A DNA stretch of 64,000 nucleotides, from NCBI RefSeq assembly GCF_031755915.1, contig NC_083388.1:17572001-17636000 (forward strand), in the 5' to 3' direction. The notes under the pieces are model-generated. The model saw nothing but the letters and a program-made list of their open reading frames with translations. It made no database searches and was not told the DNA's origin. The DNA comes from Ziziphus jujuba (taxonomy: Eukaryota > Streptophyta > Magnoliopsida > Rosales > Rhamnaceae). Below are positions 24,369-36,855 of the stretch, piece by piece (the stretch's first letter is position 1; every line of letters starts with the position of its first letter). The translations under genes were made by a program, and so were the position numbers.

Positions 24369-25050
24369 TTTATATGAATAAAGATGGATCAAATGCACTT
24401 CTTTTAAGCTCGTTTAACATGAGAATGGAACTTGAACTTAGTATACCAACCTTTAGGAAGAACACTCATATAGACTTTTTCTAGAAGATCATCATGAAGG
24501 AAAACATTTAACATCCATCTAAAATAGTTTTCAATCTAGATTCGCTATTAAAAAGGAACATAAATATTTTCAATCTATATTAACTATTAAAGGGGGAATG
24601 GCACAAATAGTATTCATCTTTGCCATTGAAGAAAACGTCTCTAACTCTTTTTTAATCTTTTCCATATGTTTAAGTAATTCCCTTGGCAACAAATCTTACC
24701 TTGTTTCTTTCAACGTATCCATTACTATTATATTTTATTTCGTACATCCATCAACAACAAACTATTTTCTTCTTTGGTTGAATTCTAACAATATCCCATA
24801 TTTTATTTTTATCAAGGGCTTTTAACTCTTCCTACATAGCTTTTCTCCAAATTGGACTGGATTTAACTTCTATAAAGTTCTATGGTTCTTTATTATTGGA
24901 CACTACACTTAAAAATAAAGAATGAGATTGAGTTACATTATCATTGTTAAATAAGTTTACATAAGATATGAGGTAGAGTGATAGGATTGCACTAGAGGTC
25001 TTTTTTGGACGCCAAAGGTGCTTATGTCTAAAGAAATCCTACTAGATTGG
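24369..25050 (-). pseudogene. copia B pol, RT N-terminal half
   Basis: The minus strand from about 24890 reads SSPIWRKAM*EELKALDKNKIWDIV, then the W-x-Y-x-IK-x-N-x-G region and RNKVRFVAKGIT, and at 24510-24420 MDVKCFLHDDLLEKVYMSVLPKG. These are the classic copia RT start and the QMDVKNAFLHGDL box. The reading reaches 24369 and resumes at 17778 with the YVDD box, so copia C landed inside this RT. The region between VYM and YVDD is shorter than usual, showing an internal deletion as well. Confidence 0.85.
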
Positions 25051-27385
25051 TATTGAAAGTCCAATGAAAAGTTCTTGTAAATTGAGTATAACTTAACAGT
25101 ATAAATAAAATATAAAAAATGCTTATAATAGAATTCCCATAACTCACCATCATAAACATGAAGGTTTTCAAAACCAAAAATTAAGAGAAAGAAAAATAAA
25201 ATAAGAGCACATGTAATAACTTAATCCACCAAAATAGGCTAAAGAAAGTATATGGATTTGAAGCTAAATGGAACAACATAAATAATAACTTCCACAAGAA
25301 TATTCAAAAAAGGGAAAGTACATTAGTAGCAGAAATACAACGGATATAAAGATGCAGGAATAATGAATACATGAATATGAAGATGAAGAGTGTCCACGCG
25401 TAGCATGCACTAACTATTAGCTGAGGTCTAGGGGAACAGTTTAAGAATATAAAATTATGAAACAAGCTCAATGAGTAGATAAAAATAAAGTTCGTAAAAA
25501 TATATACTTTTATTAAAAGCATTTTCCTCAAGACACTTCCTTTACTTGTTATAAAGTCCTCTAATTTGGAAAATCAATTTTCCAAAACCTATGAATTTTT
25601 TCCAAACTACAAAATTCAATATCTCATGTGAAACATAACATAAAATATGAAAACAATGCCATAGTTCATATAATCTAAATAAATGATTTACTTTCCCAAT
25701 AATTAAGACATGAGTAAAAATACAAGTTCTAATAGTCATAATAAACTTAACCATTAACTACAAGTGTACCATTTTCATCATCAAATCCTATCATACAGCT
25801 ATATCTAGTATCCTAATGTATCGAAAAACTATGGCGGGGGGGAAACTATTTCATGATCTTTAAAAGTCCTAAGGCATCACGGTACTAGGATCTGTCATCC
25901 AACCTTAATGAACACATAATCAGTGGGGGATGGTAATATGGCTTGCATATCAATATTCATTAAATATAACAATCATGGTAAGGTAATAGCACACATAAAT
26001 TCCATAAATCCATAATCTCGAATCATATCTCTTATTCAAAAATATTATTTTTCACAAATTCCATCATATTAAGAAACCCATAACATACCAACATAATTAC
26101 ATACTCATATATTTATAATCCATATTGAGAACATATGTCAGTCAATACACTACCACAGGTGTTTAAGAAAATAATAGATCATATAATCATTTATCACATA
26201 ATATAAAATCAAATAATTTAGTCTCCAATCTCGATTCTGTATCTAAAATAATAATGAAATATTTCTTAAGTTCCAAATAAATTATACTGAAGACATTGGT
26301 GCATATCAATGTTTCATAATAACTTTTACAACCTTAACATTACTAAAATTGGCGACACTAAATGTCTAATCATACAACGAGATCTAAATACCCGATACCC
26401 AAAATAGGAATTTTTCATCCAAAGGTAAAAATATAAAATTGAACATTCTATTAGATCCTATTAATATCTAATACAACTTCAGTTTAATCCAAAATTGTTT
26501 AAATACTGCCCAGTTTTATCTTGTATTAAACTAATTGTCCTAAAAAGGAAAAAAGTATCAAAAGATATCCAAAATTCACAAATTCTATATCAATGTAAAG
26601 CCTATGAGATGATGATCATATTGACGTAGTCATTTTGGTCTAAAAGTTTCGCCGATGGCGAGAACTTATTGGAAGATTTGGCCAAATGTTATATTGATAT
26701 ATCTCTCAAATGGTAAAGAATCTTGGCAAACAGAGGTTAGATTCAAGCTCAGAGAATATAAACTAAGGGGTAAGTGTTATGGGATAGCCTAAAATGACCA
26801 CAAAAGGTCAAACTCTGGTTACCCGATCAGAGCATTGTCAGCTTCATTGCCTAATTTAGGTGTATTCGATTTTTCATCGGCAAGTGGGCTTGACGAGTGG
26901 CTGGTGCATGGACTATTCTAGTGGCCGGAGATCGATAAAATGACAGATCCGATAGGGGTGCTGATGGGTTGTGAAAATGGTTCATATTAGATGGTGGGTG
27001 ATCTAATTCACAAGTTTGCTAGAATTTAAAGGATGTAATGGGTATTTTCAATTTTTTTAATGATGGGCATGCTTCTCAATATATATATATAGGTCTTTGA
27101 ATACACTAAAAGATAAAAAACTTAGATTGGCTTGGACACAGATAAAATACTTATATTTAAAACTTTCAAAAATCATAATTTTTTAACCGTAATTCAAAAA
27201 TTAAGCATGCTACTTGTATACAAGCTCATATCGGTGAGCTCCATGCTATAGTTTATTAGTCAATCCAAAATTCTTAACCATAGAAAAAGTCAAACCTAGG
27301 GCCTATTGACAATCTAACTTGTCAATCTTGGTCATACCATTTAAAAGCTTAAATTCTAATTTTTTTCTCAGGGCGGATCACCACA
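25051..27385. other. Non-coding repeat-like sequence, unclassified
   Basis: No ORF of substance. Two islands are less AT-rich: 25390-25445 (CCACGCGTAGCATGCACTAA and neighbours) and 26630-27000 (TTTCGCCGATGGCGAG, GTGGCCGGAGATCG). The right end reads on the minus strand TGTGTGGTGATCCGCC (27371-27386), resembling the start of some plant LTRs or large non-autonomous retroelements. It sits between the RT start of copia B and its probable 5' LTR, so it is likely a separate degraded insertion. I cannot assign a family. Confidence 0.35.
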
Positions 27386-27519
27386 CATAGTGATAAGTAA
27401 AGAAATCCTTCATTTTTTCAAGAAAGCAACAGAATCTAGTGGATTGGCAGTGATGTAAAACTAGCATTAGTTTTGCCTATGTTTCTACAACTTTTGTTGC
27501 CTTTTGCCATTGCTTATTT

Positions 27520-27642
27520 TGTAGCCTTTACTATTTCCTTTTCTGGATTTGGAATTTAACAAAGTATCTTTTAATGAGAGAGATTGCCATCGATCAAATC
27601 ATCTCACACAAACAGATAAATCCCACTATTCCTCTTCCCCAT
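27520..27642 (-). repeat. Probable 5' LTR fragment of copia B
   Basis: The minus strand from 27642 reads TGGGGAAGAGGAATAGTGGG then ATTTATC, GATGATTTGATCGATGGCA and TCTCTCATT, parallel to the 3' LTR fragment at 16793-16700. The match is short and diverged, and the 3' end of this LTR is not resolved (perhaps about 27400). Confidence 0.4.
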
Positions 27643-27810
27643 AAACAAATACTAATATTGTTTTTTCATTTTGAAAATGCTATAATAACTTTTTGAAGAC
27701 TAGTGATGGATAAATCAAATTTGAATGGTTACCAAATGATATAGTTATATATTAATGATTGAAAAAATTATATAACATAAATATAAATAAGTAAACAAGG
27801 AATAAGAGTT

Positions 27811-28183
27811 ACGTTTGGTAGGCAAGATTAGCAATGTCAATGGGGCGGGATGGGGCTGGTTTTTAAAATCCTGTCCCCGTCCCCATCCTCGAGTGGAATT
27901 TTCCATCCTATCCATGCAATTTTCTCCATTTCTTTAGAGCCCCCGGGGGGGGGGGGTGTTGGGATGGAGATTTCCCAATCGGGAACGGGGCAACCCATTC
28001 CCCACATCACCACCTTTTTTTTTTGTTTTTTTGTAATTGATATAATTTCTTTTTGGAGAAATTTATATAAAAAATTTCTTTTATGAAGGCCCACGTATAT
28101 ACAATTGGCTAACTAAAAAACTTAAAGAGAACAAAAAAAAAAAAGGTAAAAAATAAACATTAAATTTAATTACATAAATGAAA

Positions 28184-28230
<47 letters not shown>

Positions 28231-28912
28231 GGCCAAGGTTCTTATTCCTAGGGCCCAGCCTGACCCCAATTCGGGGTTTACAATTTTACCTCGAGCCCAC
28301 CCTGCAATCTCGATTTTTGAGGGAAAAATCACCCTATTAAGTACGGTGCACGGCGGGTTTCAGGTTATACAGGATAAATTGCTATCTCTAAATAGGATTG
28401 GATGACAAAATGGACTAGGTAATTCTTATTCTTATATTTAGTTAAATTTTTTTAATAAGGCTAATCTATTCCTAAAGATTAGCTATTTCCTATATTTAAA
28501 TAGTCACCATTCCTTTTAAAAAACATTGGAATGCATATTTCATATGTTTACATAAAAAATTAATAATAATGGGCTTGTCCCTAGAAACCATCTAAAAACC
28601 GCTCAATTTGTACTCTCTTTTTTTTCATCTTTTTTTTTTTTTCTTTATCTCTTTTTACATCTTTTGTATTATCACCATAGTCTTTTCTTCTTTATATATA
28701 TATATATATATATGGAGATAGAGAGCAAAAAGATAACAAATCTCTTTTTATTTTTATTTCATTTTATACTTTTTTTTTCCTATTCAAGGTTAAAATCCTT
28801 TGTCATAGCCAAACTTATGAATAGGAATAACAATTCTATTCCTATGGTTTTTATTATTGGGAATAACCAATGAAAATCCATTCGGAATAGTGAATCTGTC
28901 TACCAAACATTC
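27811..28912. mobile_element. MITE-like DNA transposon remnant with GC-rich inner block
   Basis: GTTTGGTAGGCAAGATT at about 27812 (plus) faces CTACCAAACATTCCC at 28899, whose complement reads GTTTGGTAGACAGATT, forming imperfect terminal inverted repeats. TTA precedes the left and TAA follows the right repeat, which would suit a PIF/Harbinger-type TTA target. Inside, 27838-28000 and 28228-28350 carry GC-rich phrases (GGGGCGGGATGGGG; GTCCCCGTCCCCATCC; CCCCCGGGGGGGGGG) unlike the flanks, possibly a nested second small element. No transposase is present. Confidence 0.4.
28194..28228. repeat. (AT)n microsatellite
   Basis: About 17 AT units inside the GC-rich MITE-like block. The open frames across it (IYIYIY) are artefacts of the repeat. 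Confidence 0.95.
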
Positions 28913-29504
28913 CCTAATTGGATAAGTGAAATTGTAAAACGCAGTACAAGTCAATTAAATATTTCATATTAATTTTAAAGTAATTTAATTTTTAAAAAAT
29001 TGGTATCTCTAGTATTATTTTTATTTAAATCCAAACAAAATATTGCTGTATAATGACTATTTTCTTTTTTTCTTTTGGTAGCAGTGTCCCACCTCAACTT
29101 TTATATGATATCTACCTGCTCCCTTTAAATGAAATCTATGTTAGGATTTGACAAAATTGATTGGTTAATATTCAAATCGGTCGCTTATTTCATTAATAAA
29201 ATTCTTAAAGATAACTTTTCTTTGAATAGAGTTGCTAAAAAAAATAAAGGAAAAACCTCATTTAGACTTCTTTGATTTTGATCTAATTACGTTTATATCC
29301 TACGCTTTTGGAAATTCATCATTAATCATTTTTTAGTTTTCTATATCGTTCATAACAGATCATATGTAATTTTTTACTATTTAATTGTACCTATTAAGAA
29401 CCATAATTGTATTTTTATAATATTATTCAATTATTAAATATCGGTTTTTAACTTTTAATTATTAAAATTAACTAATAAAAATTGAAATATGAGTTTGTTT
29501 TGAT

Positions 29505-29567
<63 letters not shown>

Positions 29568-30449
29568 GAAAAAAAAATTGAAGGTTAATGATGATTTTCT
29601 AAGAACGTGGAATCTAAGTATAGTTATCACTTAATTGATAAGGTCTAAATTAAATTTACATAAAAATAAACCAAAAATAGTGTACGCTCGGCATTATTTG
29701 TTTTTTTTTTTTTAATTTTTTTAATCAAATTTGGCCAAAACAAAATTTTATTTAGACACATTGCATTAATATAAGTAACCGATTTCAATGAATTTGTATC
29801 AAGGGGTGAAACCACTAAAAATACAACTTCAAGTTCAGGTTCAAATTCTTTAGGGAGTACTATTTTTTACTCTACCAAAATTTCTACTTACATGTACATA
29901 AAATTATAGAAAAACACTTTTTTTTTAATTATAACTACTATATTTTTTAATCAATTTTCTTTCTTTCTTTCCCTTTTTTTTTTTTTTTTTTTTGTGGGAA
30001 ATAATCAATTTTCTATGGATTTGGTTTTTCCCAAGACTCATTGACCACCAATCAGCACTAACTAAAGCCAGCGGCCTTGTAGTTAATGTCAGCAGCAAAC
30101 TCTGACTATAATGGTTCTTCCGCCACCTGGTGATAGTTGATTTTTCATTTTTCTAAGGGTTATCCTTTTTTGAGATGCATTAGCAATTGATTGTATAAAT
30201 TCGTGCATGTAGAAATTAAGCAATGATTCAAAATTCTTTCCACTAATAAAATTTTAGCAAAGGAACCAAACTAAAATTTTACCAATAGTAAATACACTGG
30301 TTGCCGCTGTAGTTGCAGCTGTATTGATGGTATACTCAATGTTTCAAGTCGCCGGCGATGGTGGCCGAAGGTCCTCCATTTTTGTCTAACAGCAGCAGTG
30401 GTGCAAAAAGTCAAGATGATGAAACTCTCAAAGACATAAAATAAAATTG
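28913..30449. other. AT-rich spacer, no gene seen
   Basis: Contains a (TA)n microsatellite, poly-T tracts (29699-29713, 29970-29993) and, at 30290-30370, a short less AT-rich patch (TGCCGCTGTAGTTGCAGCTG, CGCCGGCGATGGTGGCCG). In one plus frame that patch reads as a hydrophobic AAVVAAVLMVYSMF-like run before a stop. I do not recognise it. Confidence 0.5.
29503..29564. repeat. (TA)n microsatellite
   Basis: About 30 uninterrupted AT units. Confidence 0.95.
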
Positions 30450-30734
30450 TGTTATCAATATTATGCGGATGCCACCCTTCCATCATCTCTTTGTAACTTA
30501 ACAATTATAGGTAATTATGGTATAACATATGTAATCATGTAACAACTATATTACCACCAATTTGAGTCGTTATTTCAACTTATATTATGTTTGGCTTATA
30601 AATAAAGGCCATGAGACATGAAATAATAGATAACAATAAGATGGAATTCTTCCCACCATTTCTCTTCTCTCTTATGTTCTATATATTATTTTATGTTTTT
30701 TATATTATTGTTAAATTTTAGTTAGTTTATAACT
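30450..30734 (+). repeat. 5' LTR of copia D
   Basis: Starts TGTTATCAATATTATGCGGA. It shares with 41731 onward the order TGTTAT(C/A)AAT, ATCTCTTTGTAACTTA / ATTTCTTTGTAATTTA, GTATAACATATGTAA, CTTATATTAT and TATAAATAAAGG. TATAAATAAAGG (about 30596) is the probable TATA box. The right limit is inferred from the primer-site position. Confidence 0.7.
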
Positions 30735-30783
30735 TGTTATCAACACAAGTTTCTAATCATTTTGTTTTTCTTTGTTTAATATA

Positions 30784-33536
30784 TAGAGAAGTGTGATATG
30801 TACCATGATAGTAATCTAAAATTTGCTAGATATGCTTGGATGATAATATGGAGATATGAGCCTAACAATCAAAATCTCTTCTAGTCATCTACATTAGCAA
30901 TTATAGCATTATATACATTTTACAATGGGTAAAGTTTTACCAAATCGTTCTTGCTAATTATGAATCTCTAACAGTTTCTTTTGTTAACTTTTTATGCTAT
31001 ATGTAAAAATATGAATAAATTTCAACAAAAGAATGAAACTAGTCTGTAATGGCTTGGCCTTTGTATACAATTTCTCTTGTGATCTTCTAACTTTTCATGG
31101 AAGATTTAAAGATCAAAGTAAATAACCTATAGATTTCCAATTGCATATTTTTATGCATGTGTGTATTTATATTTATGTAAATTGCAATTAGCTTGTTGTT
31201 ATTTTATTTTTGTATCAACTAATAATTAAAATATTAAGTATATATATGATGTAGTAGATTTGATCTACCAAGGAATAGATTGTTGAAAAAAAAAAAAAGA
31301 AAAAAAAAAGGTACGTTTATTTTCATAACTTGATTTTTGAATTTATTATTAATTTCATGAGCTTTAACTCAAAATAAACTAATTTTGATTTTATCTTAGA
31401 ATTTATTCTATTTATGGTTTTCTTTTGTATACTCATGATAAATTAATTTTGATTTTGTGGTTGAGATATATACAAAAGTTATGGGTTTCTAAAGCATCTT
31501 CTCAATTTATGAGTTTAATATATCAAGGCAAGGGTAGGTAAAACTTCATTATTTACCTAATTAAATTTTTACTTTTATTTATAATTGATATATTTATTTC
31601 ATTTAAGTGTTTACTATTGGAGGAAATAATATGATGCAATTTGAATGCAAATATTTGATCTTAAAGATTAAAATATTGAAAACGATAATGTCCAAAGATA
31701 GTTTTGGAGATATTATTGAGATAGATAAATGTCTTTCCTAACTTCATTTTTATTGATATTTAATATGGGCAATAATGAAATATTATGTTAGAATTTATCA
31801 AGCTCAATTGGTTATAATTTAGTCCAAGAAATGGATGAAAGATTGGATAATTTTTATTGGAAGAATTAAACTCTTTGAATCTATGGGCTGTGGTTACATT
31901 TTATTGGATGGAAAGATGTCCATTATGTTCAAATGGATGCAAATTATTTAAGAACCATTGATATTATGAAGTATGATCACTAAAATAAGAAAACGAAGCA
32001 TCCTAACAGGTTGCCTGAAGAATATTTTTAACTTCTTTGAAATGAATGTTATAATATTATTTTCATCCCTTGGAAATGGATATTATTGGGCATAGTCATG
32101 ATATGAGAACTATATAATACTTATAGACTTGCCTATTTATTCCAATTGTTGACAAAATAAAAAATAAAAACAATTTTTTTCCTCTAGAAGTGGAAATAAG
32201 ACAATGATGTAAAGTTTATACAAATTCTATTGGATGGGTGTATGGTTGAAATTAAAATGAAAAGTTATTGATTTTTTGTATATTAAAATATTTTATTTCC
32301 ATAGGTCAAGCTTTAAAGGGAAAAGCAAAAAAATAATAATGACCAGTTTATCTGCATAATCAAATAAATATAATGCATTATCTAATGATTTATATAATTT
32401 GATCTTGAAGATCCACATATAATTTATGTATAATAAATAAGAATTGATCAATATGTAATCTATCATTCATGCAAGAAGCATGTATTTGGATATATTGTCT
32501 ATATCAAAAAATTATGCTAAAAGCATATATTTGATAGTTTGTTAAAGAAAATAGTTGATTATTTATATAACTCGCTTGGAGCATGATCTAAAGTTAATAG
32601 TTAACAAATTTAAAGTTTAAATTTTTGAAGAGGAAGCTAAGTTAGCAAATGCAAATAAAGACGTACATTGAATGATTCATGAAATATTTTGAAAAGCTCC
32701 AAAAGTGGCATATGTAAAGAAATATTCTAAAATTTTTTTTTCAAAAAGAATAATTAAGAATTTTGAGATCACTAAGATAATTGTTGACAATTTATTTAAA
32801 ATACCTATATAAATTATTAGAAATGATTATATGATCTTTATACTACATTATAGATTTTGTCTACATATTATTGGCAAATTAAGAAATAACAATTCTTGTA
32901 GAATTGTATGAAATTAATGGTTGAGTATAAAGAGATTTGAAAGGAATTATGAAGAATTATACTAATGTATTCTAAATGCAATTATATTTCAATATTTTAT
33001 AAGTTTATTAGTTTTTAAAATATATGCATTGCATGAAATATTGGATATTAAATTTTAAGATTTGTTAATCTCTGAAGGAGGTGATATTGCATGAAGTAAG
33101 TCCTCAAGGTGTATACTCATTTGATCAAAGTGTTATATAAAGTAAAAAGATGAATCTTCTTAATAAGTACTTTAAAAATGATATGATATGTTAACAATAA
33201 ATTAATTTGCCTACATTACTATGATGGTAATATATTGACACTTTTGAAGAATTTAATAACGCAATTTTTCCACCGCTAGGGGAAGAAAGACAAAATTAGA
33301 ATAACGACTTAAAATTTTAAAATATATTATATTGTCTTATTTCCTAGTGAAAAATTTTATTACTTGTAAATATTCTGACATAGATAGAAATCCTTTAAAG
33401 ACAATTTGCTATTACAATTGCAAATGAGATATATAAATCACACCTAAAGTGTATTAGAGTTTTTAGTGTAAAAGATATAGTTTTTTAAAAGGAAAATTTA
33501 CATGTATGACAATTTTAATGTACAATTTTTTGATAA
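30784..33536 (+). pseudogene. copia D internal region, coding content nearly erased
   Basis: No frame longer than a few dozen codons. The only recognisable polyprotein trace is FNNAIFPPLGEERQN at about 33245-33290, matching the segment that follows integrase in the copia group primed by the TTATCAGCACGAG-type site. The rest is AT-rich decay and I assign no domains to it. Confidence 0.4.
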
Positions 33537-33549
33537 TCCATATAATATA

Positions 33550-34200
33550 TAAAAGAAAAACCGTTTGCGCCACATGTCAGCACATTATTCTTCCAAAGTT
33601 TCTCCAAAAATATATTTTTTTAATTTTATTTATTTATTTTCATTATTATTTATTATTAATTAATTGTTAGTCATTATCTTATCTTTTATGGATACAAATA
33701 TATATATAATTAAATTTTGATATAATTTAATTATATATGGTAATAATTTTGAAATATTTTTATTTTATTTATTATTTGTCATTTATTATCTTACTTTTTA
33801 TGGATATAACCAAACATATATATATATAAAATAATTTCAGAATGAATAAAATATTTGATTTGATATTATTTACCAAATATATATTTATGGGTTTATGTCA
33901 CCATAATTAAAGATAGCCTGTGCATGTATGGTATGATTATTTACCAAATATTAGTATAAAAAAGTTAAAAATGACTAATATTAAATGCACTATTATTTAA
34001 CATTCAAATATATTTTACCAAATATTAGTAGAAAGAAGGCCCATGCATACATACTTCTTTGCATTATTTATGAAATATTAGTAGAAAAAAGGCCCGTACA
34101 TATTTACCAACTATTGAACAATATAAATAGAGATTTAGATAATAATCCTTCGCATGTACTATTATTTAATATTTGATCTATATTTTATTTACCAAATAAG
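33550..34200 (+). repeat. Helitron 5' module, copy 1
   Basis: Runs from the GCGCCACATGTCAGCACA phrase through TTATCTTATCTTTTATGGAT, GGTAATAATTTTGAAATATT, GTCACCATAATTAAAGATAG and TGACTAATATTAAATGCA. It matches 35727-36300 over most of its length with minor indels. Short TTATTTACCAAATATTAGTA phrases repeat within it. A TATAAATAGA at about 34118 could be a promoter element. Confidence 0.85.
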
Positions 34201-34528
34201 TTAAACATATTTGACTATAAATTAATAAGTGACATCTTTTAGTATTTTAAAATTTTAGTATTCAATATTTTGTTAGTTTTTATTACTCTCATATTTCTAT
34301 TTTAGTGTTTAAGTTTTTTTTTCTTTTTTTTTTTGGTTCTTTAATTTTAATTTTTTTTTCTTTCTTTTATGGATTCTAAGTATGATCATATTAATCATAA
34401 GCATGTATGTAAGCCATGATATGGATTTTTGGAAGAAATTGATGATTCTGAATCAAGATATGATGTAAAAACTATAAAATTAAAAATTAAAAAAAATAAA
34501 CTAAGAGGATGCTTCTAAATAAGAATTC

Positions 34529-34738
34529 TTGCTTATTGATTCACCTTTGTCTATCAACTTTTTCAATATGATGGATAAGAAAAAGAAAAAAATGAGAAGA
34601 TGCAGGAGATTATTCAGATCGAGGGCATGCAAGAAAAAGCAAAACGATCGTTCTAACAATCAAGTGGTGTCAGAATTTCCTGATTTTGAGACAACTTCAT
34701 TGAACAAAAAGCAACTTAAGAAGATTAAATCGAAATAA
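34529..34738 (+). other. Small basic ORF in the Helitron, unrecognised
   Basis: A 69-residue open frame. Residues 15-40 are very Lys/Arg-rich (DKKKKKMRRCRRLFRSRAC). Upstream frames (MDSKYDHINHKHVCKP from about 34372) suggest an older, longer reading now broken. It lies downstream of the first 5' module and its TATAAATAGA. I do not recognise it; it could be a remnant of a Helitron or captured protein, or chance in AT-rich DNA. Confidence 0.25.
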
Positions 34739-35607
34739 TACAATATTTTTATTTTAGTTAGTATAAATTACAATATGGTTTTTTTATGTAGACAATATTT
34801 TTATTTTTGTGGTTCGTTAATATAATTATTCTCTCCATTTGTTCATAATTATTCTCTACATTAATATAATTTATGGCCTCATTAATGGAATTAATTCTCT
34901 AGCAATTACGAACTTATTTAATTTTCTGCATATATGATAAATGACCTGGACTTTTCTCAGCAAAATAAAAAAAAAAAAATTATACTTTTGTAAAACCAAT
35001 TATACCAATTATAAATTAAAATAATACATAAGCTAATAAAATTAATCTTAGCTTTTGTAAAACCATTTGTATAGGTTCAAAACCAAAAAAGAAAAAAAAA
35101 ACAAAATCTTTTATTTTTTTTTTATTTTTTACATAAGTAAAAATAATACATGGTAATGGTTAGTATAATTTGAAATAATATATTATTTCACAAAGCAATT
35201 TCATCTTTTATGGAATTTTATCTTTTATCTTTTGAATCATAATCATATTATTTCACAAATATAATTACTTTATGGCCTAAAAAAAACCTTGTGCAATATA
35301 TATGGTCGAATTCTAACTGTTATATAATATTATATTGGCCATAAATATTACATGGCCATTGTAGTAAAATTTATGTGGCCTAATATAAAACCAATATTTT
35401 ATCACATATTATATTTTTTTATTTATATATTTATGTATTCAAAGATATTTATATATTTGATTTTACTTATAATATAAAATTTTTTTTACATAGGTAAAAA
35501 AATAATAATAATAACTGTTTCTTTCTTCTTTTTTTGTTTATTTTTGTTCCCTGTTAAAATATAAAATTTTCTAAAAATATAAAAAATAAAAATAAAAACA
35601 AAATCAA

Positions 35608-36300
35608 GGAAATTAACTATTAATAAGGAAAATGTTGATCTATTTAATTAACTCTAAAACTATTTAAATTTGAATTATTTTACATAAGGATAAAATCAAT
35701 TTACCAACGAAATAATATCTTTTCATGATTAAGAACTGTATGCGCCACATGTTAGCACATCATTCTTTCAAATTCCCTTCAAAAACATATTTTTTTTTAA
35801 TTTTATTTATTTATTCTTATTATTATTTATTATTCATTATCTTACCTTTTATGGATACAACCAAATCTATGTAAAATTAAATTTTGATATAATTTAATTA
35901 CATACGGTAATAATTTTGAAATATTTTTATTTTATTTATTATTATTTATTATTTATTATTCATTATCTTACTTTTTATGGATATAACCAAATATATATAT
36001 ATATAAAATAATTTCGAAATGAATAAAATATTTGATTTGATATTATTTACCAAATATATATTTATAGGTTTGTGTCACCATAATTAAAGATAGCCTGTGC
36101 ATGTATGGTATGATTATTTACCAAATATTAGTAGAAAGAAGTTAAAAATGACTAATATTAAATGCATTATTATTTAATATTCATGTATTATTTACCAAAT
36201 ATTAGTAAAACTCCTGTGCGTGCGTACATATTCCTCTACATTATTTACCAAATATTATGTACATGTTCCTTTGCATTATTCACCAAATATTATTTACCAT
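35608..36300 (+). repeat. Helitron 5' module, copy 2, with upstream block
   Basis: 35608-35727 carries a block (GGAAATTAACTATTAATAAG ... CAACGAAATAATATCTTT) that also occurs at 36357, 39095 and 39605. From 35727 it matches module copy 1 (TATGCGCCACATGTTAGCAC onward) to about 36300. Confidence 0.85.
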
Positions 36301-36356
36301 GAATTTAGAATATATAATTTTTCTTGAAACAAAAAAAACAAAAAAACAAAATCAAG

Positions 36357-36640
36357 GAAATTAACCACTAATAAGGAAAGTGTTGACTTATTTAATTAAC
36401 TCTAAAATTATTTAAATTTCAATTATTTTACTTAAAGATAAATATCAATTGACCAACGAAATAATATCTTTCTATGATTAAGAATCGTATGCACCACGTG
36501 TCAGCACACCATTCTTCCAAATTAACGCTAAAAACATATTTTTTTATTTTTATTTACCAAATATAAATTTATGGGTTTGTGTCACCATAATTAAAGATAG
36601 CCCATGTATGTACAGCATATATATAATTAAAGATTTAGAG
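36357..36640 (+). repeat. Helitron 5' module, copy 3, internally deleted
   Basis: Repeats the upstream block (GGAAATTAACCACTAATAAG) and the TATGCACCACGTGTCAGCAC phrase at about 36490, then jumps from the poly-T region to ACCAAATATAAATTTATGGG and GTCACCATAATTAAAGATAG. About 300 bp of the middle is missing relative to copies 1 and 2. It lies directly upstream of the RPA70-like gene promoter. Confidence 0.8.
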
Positions 36641-36742
36641 AATATCAATTCTAATTATGGCACAAGATATATTTTCATAAGGTCTACTAATTTACACTTT
36701 AACATCTAATATTTGAATTTCAATTTCATGATTGGAGAGTAT

Positions 36743-36750
36743 TATAAATA
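36743..36750 (+). promoter_or_regulatory. TATA box of the RPA70-like gene
   Basis: TATAAATA, 106 bp upstream of the ATG at 36856. This is a normal plant spacing for a start near 36775 and a leader of about 80 bases. Part of that leader (AAAAGATCCAAA, TATCATCAATAAAACTTTT) is also present before the second exon-1 copy at 39877. Confidence 0.5.
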
Positions 36751-36855
36751 GATATCAAATTTTTAGTTCTTAACAAACATTCATAATCTACATTGAAAAA
36801 AATAAAAGATCCAAATATATTTATCATCAATAAAACTTTTTTTTTTTTGGAGAAT

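Larger units (their letters stand above)
16680..27642 (-). mobile_element. Ty1/copia element B, interrupted by later insertions
   Basis: Minus-strand copia RT (24900-24369, then 17778 onward) and RNase H (to 16890) are collinear once the inserted copia C (17779-24368) is removed. The 3' side ends with a purine tract at about 16797-16814 followed by LTR sequence. A related sequence at about 27520-27642 looks like the 5' LTR. Gag, protease and integrase are not recognisable; the 25090-27385 interval between the RT start and the 5' LTR instead holds unrelated non-coding sequence, probably another insertion or replacement. Confidence 0.6.

Noticed and set aside
27837..28405. ORFs on both strands of the GC-rich and AT-repeat block
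   Set aside because: Low-complexity proline/glycine and IYIYIY translations from G/C runs and a microsatellite inside a MITE-like element.
30271..30504. 77-aa minus ORF and a hydrophobic plus-frame peptide in the 30290-30370 patch
   Set aside because: No recognisable family, no splice or promoter context, and it overlaps the copia D LTR start.
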